Source of the DNA: a virus
Virus record (IMG/VR): IMGVR_UViG_3300044993_000171
Span: 1-26,386 of that record
Strand: one strand, 5' to 3'
Length of the DNA stretch: 26,386 bases
Every line of letters starts with the position of its first letter. Within the stretch, counting starts at the first letter, position 1. The notes under the pieces were generated by a model, which was not told where the DNA came from, made no database searches, and was given only the letters and a program-made list of their open reading frames with translations. The position numbers and the translations under genes were made by a program. Below, piece after piece: positions 20,681 through 26,386 of this stretch.

Positions 20681-21111
20681 AGACGGCCGATCCCGACCGC
20701 GTCATCGCCGTCGCGCGGTCCTGGCTGGGCACGCCCTATCACGACCAGGCCAGCGTGCGCGGGGTCGGCTGCGACTGCCTCGGGCTTGCGCGCGGCGTCT
20801 GGCGCGAGGTGGTCGGGCCGGAGCCCTTCCCGATCCCGCCCTACAGCCGCGACTGGGGTGAGACCGGGCCGCGCGAGGTGCTGGCGGAAGGCGCACGGCG
20901 TGTGATGGTCGAGATCGCGCCAGCTGACGCCGGGCCCGGCGCGCTGATCCTGTTCCGGATGATGCCTCGCGCCATCGCCAAGCATGTCGGCATCCTCTCC
21001 GGACCGGACATCTTCCTGCACGCCTATGAACGCCTCGGCGTGATCGAGGAACCGCTGACGCCCGCATGGCGACGCCGCATCGCCTTTGCCTTCCTCTTTC
21101 CAGCACGCTGA
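20677..21111 (+). CDS. NlpC/P60 tail-tip cell wall peptidase (GTA gp14-like)
   Basis: This 144-residue cysteine peptidase would cut peptide cross-links of peptidoglycan during DNA entry. The catalytic Cys34 is in GCDCLGLARGVW, His103 in AKHVGIL and a third polar residue His115 in IFLHAYE, the NlpC/P60 C-H-H pattern. The N-terminal RVIAVARSWLGTPYHDQAS is the usual lead-in. The start is a GTG overlapping the hub gene's stop. In the GTA the homologous peptidase sits at the tail tip next to hub and megatron, and the gene order here is the same. It is separate from the GH24 endolysin, which serves host lysis instead. Confidence 0.94.
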   Translation: MKTADPDRVIAVARSWLGTPYHDQASVRGVGCDCLGLARGVWREVVGPEPFPIPPYSRDWGETGPREVLAEGARRVMVEIAPADAGPGALILFRMMPRAIAKHVGILSGPDIFLHAYERLGVIEEPLTPAWRRRIAFAFLFPAR

Positions 21112-21120
21112 GAAGTCCGC

Positions 21121-24100
21121 ATGGCCACGCTTGTCCTCGGTGCTGTTGGTTCCGCCATCGGCGGCGCAGTCGGCGGCTCGATTCTGGGCGTGAGTGCCGC
21201 GACCATCGGCGGCGTCATCGGTTCCACCATCGGCACGGTGGTGGACAGCTGGATCGTGTCGTCGCTCACGCCGCCGCAGCGGATCGAAGGCCAGCGGCTC
21301 GACAGCCTGCGGATCACCTCGTCGACTGAGGGTGCCGTGATCCCGCGCCTCTACGGGCGCATGCGCATCGGCGGCAACGTCATCTGGGCGACCGATTTTC
21401 GCGAGGAGATCAGCACCACCAGGCAGGGTGGCAAGGGCGGCGGCCGACGAGTGGAGACCAGTGAATATCTCTACACGGCCAGCTTTGCCGTGGCACTCTG
21501 CGAGGGCCCGATCACCGGCATCGGCCGCATCTGGGCGGACGGCAAGCCCATGGACATGACCGGCGTCACCTGGCGCTGGTATCCGGGCAATGAGAGCCAG
21601 ACGGCCGATCCCTTCATCGCGGCGAAGATGGGGGCTGCCAACACGCCGGCCTATCGCGGCACGGCCTATGTGGTCTTCGAGGAACTCCCGCTTTCGACCT
21701 TCGGCAACCGCCTGCCGCAGCTGTCGTTCGAGGTCTTCCGGCCGCTGGCCGACGCCGACACCGCCGAAGGGCTGGTCAAGGCGGTGACGATGATCCCGGC
21801 GTCTGGCGAATTCGTCTATGCCACGGAGACGATCCGCAAGGGCACGGGCGGGACGACTGCAGCCGAGAACCAGAACGCAGTGCCGGACAAGGCCGACATG
21901 GTCGTGGCCCTTGATCGGCTGCAGGCCATGGCCCCGGCCGTGGAGAGCGTCAGCCTGGTCGTGAGCTGGTTCGGCGACGACCTGCGCGCGGGCAACTGCC
22001 AGATCAGGCCGGGCGTGGAGGCGGCAGCCAAGACCACCAGCCCGAAGGTCTGGTCCGTGAATGGCGTGACGCGGGCGCAAGCCGTTTTGCTCGACAGCGA
22101 TGACGAGGGGCGTCCTGTCTATGGCGGCACGCCGGCGGACTTCGCGGTGGTGCAGGCGATCCAGGAGATGAAGGCGCGCGGGCTGCGCGTCACCTTCTAT
22201 CCCTTCGTCATGATGAACGTGCCGCCCGGCAACACGCTGCCCAATCCCTACAGCGACAACGCGGCCGGGGTGGGGCAGCCGGTCTTTCCTTGGCGCGGGC
22301 GGATCACCTGCTCGCCGGCGGCGGGCTTTGCCGGGAGCGTGGACAAGACGGTGGCTGCCGCGGCGCAGGTCGACGCCTTCTTCGGCACCGCCACCCCGGC
22401 GGATTTCGCGGTGTCGGGCGACACTGTGACATGGACCGGCCCCGACGATGACTGGGGCCTGCGCCGGATGATCCTGCACTATGCCCATCTCTGTGCGGTG
22501 GCAGGCGGGGTCGATGCCTTCCTGATCGGCACCGAGATGCGCGGGCTGACCACGATCCGCTTGAGCGCCAGCGTCTATCCCGCCGTCACTGCCTTCAAGG
22601 CGCTGGCGGCGGATGTGCGGACGATCCTCGGGCCGGACACCAAGGTCGGCTATGCGGCGGACTGGTCGGAATACTTCGGCCATCATCCGCAGGATGGCAG
22701 CGGAGACGTGTTCTTCCACCTCGACCCGCTCTGGTCGGATGCCAACATCGATTTCGTGGGCATCGACAACTACATGCCGCTATCGGACTGGCGCGACGGG
22801 TTCGAGCACCTCGATGCGCAGGCAGGCTGGCCGGCAATCTACGACCGCGCCTATCTGCAATCGAACATCGCGGGCGGCGAGGGCTTCGACTGGTTCTACG
22901 CCAGCGCTGCCGACCGGGCGGCGCAGACGCGCACGCCCATCACCGACGGCGCCTATGGCAAGCCCTGGGTCTTCCGCTACAAGGACCTGCGCGCCTGGTG
23001 GTCGAACCCACACTACGACCGGCCGGGCGGGGTGGAGAGCGGCACGCCGACCGCATGGGTGCCGGAGTCGAAGCCCATTCGGTTCACCGAGCTCGGCTGC
23101 CCGGCGGTGGATCGCGGCACGAACCAGCCGAACGTCTTCTTCGACCCGAAGTCGTCGGAGAGCTTCATTCCGTATTTCTCCCGCGGCTGGCGCGACGATG
23201 CCATCCAGCGCGCCTATCTCGAGGCGAGCTATCTCTGGTGGGGCGAGGCGGCCAACAACCCGACCTCCTCGGTCTACGGCGGCCCGATGGTGCATGTGCC
23301 AGAATGCGCGGCCTGGACCTGGGATGCGCGGCCCTATCCCTTCTTTCCGGAGCGGGCGGACATCTGGGGCGATGGGCCGAACTGGCGCCTCGGCCACTGG
23401 CTGACGGGACGGCTCGGCGCGGTGTCGCTGGCGGCCCTCGTTCGGCACCTCTGCCTGCGCGCGGGCCTGTCCGAGTCGCGCATCGATGTCTCCGGCCTCT
23501 GGGGTGCGGTCGAGGGCTATGTGATCGGCGCGCTGGAAAGCCCGCGCGCGTCCATCACCACGCTGGCGCGCCACTTCGGTTTCGACGCTGTCGAGACCGA
23601 GGGCGTGATCCGTTTCGTGATGCGCGGGCGCGCCTCGGTCGCGACGCTGGCCCTCGACGATCTGGTCGCCAGCCGCGAGGGCGAGGATTTCGAGCTGACC
23701 CGCGGTCAGGAGACGGAACTGCCGCAAGCGCTGAAGTGGCAGGTCGCGCGGTCCGATGAGGACTATGACGCGGCTCTCGTCGAAGCCCGCCGCATCACCG
23801 TGGACACCACCCGCATCTCCTCTGAGAGCTTCCCCATGGCGATCCCGCCCGAGGAGGCGGAACGCCGCTGCCGCCGCGCGCTGATGGAAGCCTGGATCGG
23901 CCGGGAAACCGCGACCTTCCGTCTGCCGCCCTCGCGCCTTGCCCTTGACCCGGCCGACGTGATCCGGCTCACGAATGACGGCCGGGAGGTGGAATTCCGC
24001 CTTGTGTCGGTCGCCGACGCTGAGGCGCGCGGCATCGAGGCCGTCCACCAGGACCGCGCCGTCTACGATCTGCCGCCCGGCGATCCGCGCCCGACCTCGC

Positions 24101-25080
24101 TTGCCAGTCCCGTGGTCTTCGGCACGCCGGAGGTGGCGATGCTGGACCTGCCGCAGATCAGCGAGGACCAGCCCGCCCATCGCCCGCTGATCGCCGCCCA
24201 TGCCAGCCCATGGCCCGGCGAGATCGCGGTCTTCCGCAGCCCATCCACGGATGGGTTCACGTTGCTGACCACCTTCGGCAGCCGCGCGCGGATCGGCACG
24301 CTGGCCTTCGACGTCTTTCCGGGGCCGACCTCGCGCTTCGATCTGGGAAACGCGCTGGTGGTCGATCTGCTGTCCGGGACGCTCGAAAGCGTGACCGACG
24401 TCGCGCTGTTCGGCGGTGCCAATGCGCTGGCAGTGGAGGCCGCGCCGGGAGTCTGGGAGATCGTCCAGGCTGGCCAAGCTGAACTGATCGCCCCGCGCCG
24501 CTACCGCCTGACCCGCCTGCTGCGGGGCCAGCGCGGGACGGAGCATGCCATGGGCAACCCGGCCCCGGCCGGGGCGCGGGTGGTGGTGCTGGATCGGCAG
24601 CTGGCGGTGCTGCCTGTGGCCGAGGCCGACCTCGGTCTGCCGTGGAACTGGCGCGTGGGTCCGGCTTCACGGGCGGTCAGCGACGCGAGCTACACCGCGC
24701 TGGGCTTCACCCCGACCGGACGGGGCCTCGTCCCCTTCGCGCCGGTCCATGTCGAGCAGCCCTGGCGGACGGCCCGCAGCCCGGGCGACTTGACGATCCG
24801 CTGGACGCGACGATCCCGGGCACTGACGGCCGATGCCTGGGAGCAGGTCGAGGTGCCGCTGGCCGAAGACATCGAGGGGTATGACGTTCAGATCCTTGAT
24901 GGCCAGGCCGTCAAGCGCACGCTGACCAGCGGCACGACCTCCGTGGTCTACTCGGCCGCGCAGCAGACCGCCGACTGGGGCGCGCCGCTCGGACCCGGCC
25001 AGACGCTGGCGATCCGCATCTACCAGCTCTCGAACCGCCTCGGCCGCGGCACGCCCGCTTCGGTGACCCTGCAGTTCTGA
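21121..25080 (+). CDS. Tail-tip megatron protein with TIM-barrel domain (GTA gp15-like)
   Basis: This 1319-residue baseplate protein corresponds to the GTA megatron, formerly called host specificity protein. The N-terminus has Gly-rich hydrophobic stretches (GAVGSAIGGAVGGSILGVSA and ATIGGVIGSTIGTVVDSWIV) that may line or plug the channel. A first domain with GAVIPRLYGRMRIGGNVIWA follows. The glycoside-hydrolase-like TIM barrel covers about residues 430-730 (FLIGTEMRGLTTIR, GYAADWSEYFGHHPQDGSGD, DFVGIDNYMPLSDW, RFTELGCPAVDRGTNQPNVF). A tail-protein domain (about 740-960) and a beta-rich C-terminal part (RYRLTRLLRGQRGTEHAMG) complete it. It may bind or degrade surface glycans. The ATG is 10 bases after the peptidase stop. 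Confidence 0.94.
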   Translation: MATLVLGAVGSAIGGAVGGSILGVSAATIGGVIGSTIGTVVDSWIVSSLTPPQRIEGQRLDSLRITSSTEGAVIPRLYGRMRIGGNVIWATDFREEISTTRQGGKGGGRRVETSEYLYTASFAVALCEGPITGIGRIWADGKPMDMTGVTWRWYPGNESQTADPFIAAKMGAANTPAYRGTAYVVFEELPLSTFGNRLPQLSFEVFRPLADADTAEGLVKAVTMIPASGEFVYATETIRKGTGGTTAAENQNAVPDKADMVVALDRLQAMAPAVESVSLVVSWFGDDLRAGNCQIRPGVEAAAKTTSPKVWSVNGVTRAQAVLLDSDDEGRPVYGGTPADFAVVQAIQEMKARGLRVTFYPFVMMNVPPGNTLPNPYSDNAAGVGQPVFPWRGRITCSPAAGFAGSVDKTVAAAAQVDAFFGTATPADFAVSGDTVTWTGPDDDWGLRRMILHYAHLCAVAGGVDAFLIGTEMRGLTTIRLSASVYPAVTAFKALAADVRTILGPDTKVGYAADWSEYFGHHPQDGSGDVFFHLDPLWSDANIDFVGIDNYMPLSDWRDGFEHLDAQAGWPAIYDRAYLQSNIAGGEGFDWFYASAADRAAQTRTPITDGAYGKPWVFRYKDLRAWWSNPHYDRPGGVESGTPTAWVPESKPIRFTELGCPAVDRGTNQPNVFFDPKSSESFIPYFSRGWRDDAIQRAYLEASYLWWGEAANNPTSSVYGGPMVHVPECAAWTWDARPYPFFPERADIWGDGPNWRLGHWLTGRLGAVSLAALVRHLCLRAGLSESRIDVSGLWGAVEGYVIGALESPRASITTLARHFGFDAVETEGVIRFVMRGRASVATLALDDLVASREGEDFELTRGQETELPQALKWQVARSDEDYDAALVEARRITVDTTRISSESFPMAIPPEEAERRCRRALMEAWIGRETATFRLPPSRLALDPADVIRLTNDGREVEFRLVSVADAEARGIEAVHQDRAVYDLPPGDPRPTSLASPVVFGTPEVAMLDLPQISEDQPAHRPLIAAHASPWPGEIAVFRSPSTDGFTLLTTFGSRARIGTLAFDVFPGPTSRFDLGNALVVDLLSGTLESVTDVALFGGANALAVEAAPGVWEIVQAGQAELIAPRRYRLTRLLRGQRGTEHAMGNPAPAGARVVVLDRQLAVLPVAEADLGLPWNWRVGPASRAVSDASYTALGFTPTGRGLVPFAPVHVEQPWRTARSPGDLTIRWTRRSRALTADAWEQVEVPLAEDIEGYDVQILDGQAVKRTLTSGTTSVVYSAAQQTADWGAPLGPGQTLAIRIYQLSNRLGRGTPASVTLQF

Positions 25081-25091
25081 CAGGAATTCCC

Positions 25092-26386
25092 ATGTCCGAC
25101 ACCACGACCCATCTTGGCCTGCCCTATCTGCTGGCCGCCCAGGCCCAGAAGCACGTCACCCATAACGAGGCGCTGCGGCTGCTCGATGCCATTGTCCAGC
25201 TCTCGGTCCTTGATCGCACGCGCACCGCGCCGCCGGCGAGCCCGGCCGATGGCGACCGCCATCTGGTGGCCTCGGGCGCCAGCGGCCTTTGGGCAGGGTG
25301 GGATCTGAACATCGCCTTCTGGGTTGATGGCGCGTGGATCCGGCTGGTGCCGCGCGTGGGCTGGCAGGTCTGGGTGGCGGATGAGGCGGTACCGCTGGTC
25401 TGGACTGGCAGCGCGTGGCAGGATGTGGCTGATCGCCCGCTGCAGGTGCCCCGGATCGGCGTCAACGCGTCGTCCGACAACACCAACCGGCTGTCGGTGA
25501 ACAGCCCGGGCGTGCTTCTGAACCATGCCGGCGCGGGGATCGAGGCGACGGTCAACAAGGCCGCCGCCGGGAACGATGCCTCCTTCGCCTTCAAGACCGG
25601 CTTCTCCGCCCGCGCCCTGATCGGCCTTCTGGGCAGCGACGACTTCAGCTTCAAGGTCAGCCCGGACGGCTCGGCCTTCCACGATGCGATCAGGATCGAC
25701 CGCAACAACGGACGGGTCGAGATGCCCGAACCCGTGCTGCTCCCGGCGGTGAGCGCCGCACCGTCCCCGCCGCCGACCGGCAAGCTGGCGGTCTATGCGC
25801 GGGACCGGGCCGGGCAACCGTGGCTGGAGGTGTCGCGCCCTTCGGGCCGGGACTTTCCGCTGCAACCGCACACTGGCGTCAACCGGATCGGCAGCTGGGC
25901 ACCTGTCGCTGGTGGAACCATCTCCCAGATCGGGATGTCCCACAGTTCTGCCGGGACGATCAGCCACCCGACCCTCGAGTCCACGAACCTCAAGACCGCG
26001 ATGCGCCGGTGGACGGTCACCAGCGCGGCGGCTGCCGACAGCGTGGCGGAGCAGAGATGCGGGGCGCGCGTGTGCTGGCGCGGCAATGCGGCGGGCCTCG
26101 GAGGGTGGAGCTACATCAACCGCCTCTCCCTGACCACGCTCCAGCCGACGGGCATGGGCTTTTTCGGCCTGACAGCCTCGCTTGGCGCTTTTCCCGCAAC
26201 GCAGGTGCTGAACACCCTCGTCAACATGATCGGCATCGGCTTCCAGCGCGGCACCCATGGCAACTGGCAACTGGCGCATAACGATGGCAGCGGGGCGCCG
26301 ACGACCGTGGACCTGGGGGTGGCCTTCCCGCTCAACACGACCGACGTGCTGACGCTCTACATCAGCGCGGCGCCGAACGCCTCTGC
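25092..26386 (+). CDS. DUF2793 tail fibre / receptor-binding protein (partial, runs off the end)
   Basis: The frame is open from an ATG at 25092 to the window end, at least 431 codons. The N-terminus MSDTTTHLGLPYLLAAQAQK then HVTHNEALRLLDAIVQL is the DUF2793 domain, followed by SPADGDRHLVASGASGLWAG and a Trp-rich repeat-like region (IRLVPRVGWQVWVADEAVPL) that attaches the protein to the tail tip. From about residue 135 the sequence turns to beta-rich fibre-like sequence (LQVPRIGVNASSDNTNRLSV), with a later domain that includes RRWTVTSAAAADSV and the strand-rich end. Proteins of this type follow the megatron gene in alphaproteobacterial phages and GTA-like clusters and carry host-range determinants. 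AGGA lies 5-8 bases upstream. Its C-terminus and any chaperone gene lie outside. Confidence 0.88.
   Translation, partial: MSDTTTHLGLPYLLAAQAQKHVTHNEALRLLDAIVQLSVLDRTRTAPPASPADGDRHLVASGASGLWAGWDLNIAFWVDGAWIRLVPRVGWQVWVADEAVPLVWTGSAWQDVADRPLQVPRIGVNASSDNTNRLSVNSPGVLLNHAGAGIEATVNKAAAGNDASFAFKTGFSARALIGLLGSDDFSFKVSPDGSAFHDAIRIDRNNGRVEMPEPVLLPAVSAAPSPPPTGKLAVYARDRAGQPWLEVSRPSGRDFPLQPHTGVNRIGSWAPVAGGTISQIGMSHSSAGTISHPTLESTNLKTAMRRWTVTSAAAADSVAEQRCGARVCWRGNAAGLGGWSYINRLSLTTLQPTGMGFFGLTASLGAFPATQVLNTLVNMIGIGFQRGTHGNWQLAHNDGSGAPTTVDLGVAFPLNTTDVLTLYISAAPNAS

Noticed and set aside
20638-24546. Two long minus-strand frames (693 and 588 codons) opposite the tail-tip genes
   Set aside because: They are mirror frames of the peptidase and megatron genes, with His/Arg/Gly-rich low-complexity translations and no recognisable motif.
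1-26386. The window being a genuine gene transfer agent cluster
   Set aside because: Only the tail tip is GTA-type. A replication module, GpA terminase, lambda-type portal, protease/capsid fusion and an embedded lysis cassette indicate a phage.
25092-26386. Diversity-generating retroelement target in the tail fibre gene
   Set aside because: No reverse transcriptase, template repeat or accessory gene is visible, and the 3' end of the fibre gene lies outside the window.

Overview
The window is a stretch of a GC-rich alphaproteobacterial siphovirus-type prophage or temperate phage. Codon third positions are almost all G or C. The tail-tip genes belong to the families of the Rhodobacter gene transfer agent (DUF2460, DUF2163 hub, NlpC/P60 peptidase, TIM-barrel 'megatron'), so the host is most likely a Rhodobacteraceae member such as Rhodobacter, Paracoccus or a relative. 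Every convincing gene is on the + strand. Most neighbours are packed with 1-4 base stop/start overlaps (ATGA, TGATG, GTGA), as expected of translationally coupled phage operons.

Layout. Positions 1-3622 are the early/replication end: the tail of an unknown gene, a DNA adenine methyltransferase-like protein, a winged-helix O-like replication initiator, an unknown protein in the position of a helicase loader, a VRR-NUC nuclease, a small gene with a disturbed start, and an HTH-bearing unknown. The initiator gene carries a probable origin inside its coding sequence: iteron-like repeats, a 22-bp perfect palindrome, a less GC-rich stretch and an alternating purine/pyrimidine tract. Positions 3623-4057 are a poorly coding gap with a cluster of GGTGCGCA repeats just before the small terminase gene, a candidate cos/pac recognition region. 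Positions 4058-11423 are packaging and head: Nu1-like small terminase, GpA-type large terminase, a 246-base regulatory-looking gap, gpW-like joiner, lambda-type portal, a fused prohead protease/major capsid gene with an internal start, a DUF2190 capsid accessory protein and a gpFII-like connector.

Positions 11420-17439 are tail completion and shaft: a DUF6441 protein, a TSCPD-like protein (ribonucleotide reductase C-terminal family), tail terminator, tail tube, a G/GT tail chaperone pair joined by a canonical -1 slippery heptamer, and a tape measure whose C-terminus carries a triplicated module. Positions 17439-26386 are the GTA-like tail tip. It is split by a lysis cassette (holin-like protein, 43-aa membrane protein, GH24 lysozyme, three further tiny ORFs) and a 273-base non-coding stretch rich in inverted repeats. 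The window ends inside a DUF2793 tail fibre gene.

No integrase, repressor, att site, tRNA or CRISPR array is visible, so the prophage ends lie outside. No wholly new multi-gene system is evident. The most noteworthy signals are the capsid gene's internal start, the frameshift site with a Cys-rich extension, the in-gene origin, the terminase-proximal repeats and the inverted-repeat-rich element at 19.57-19.77 kb.
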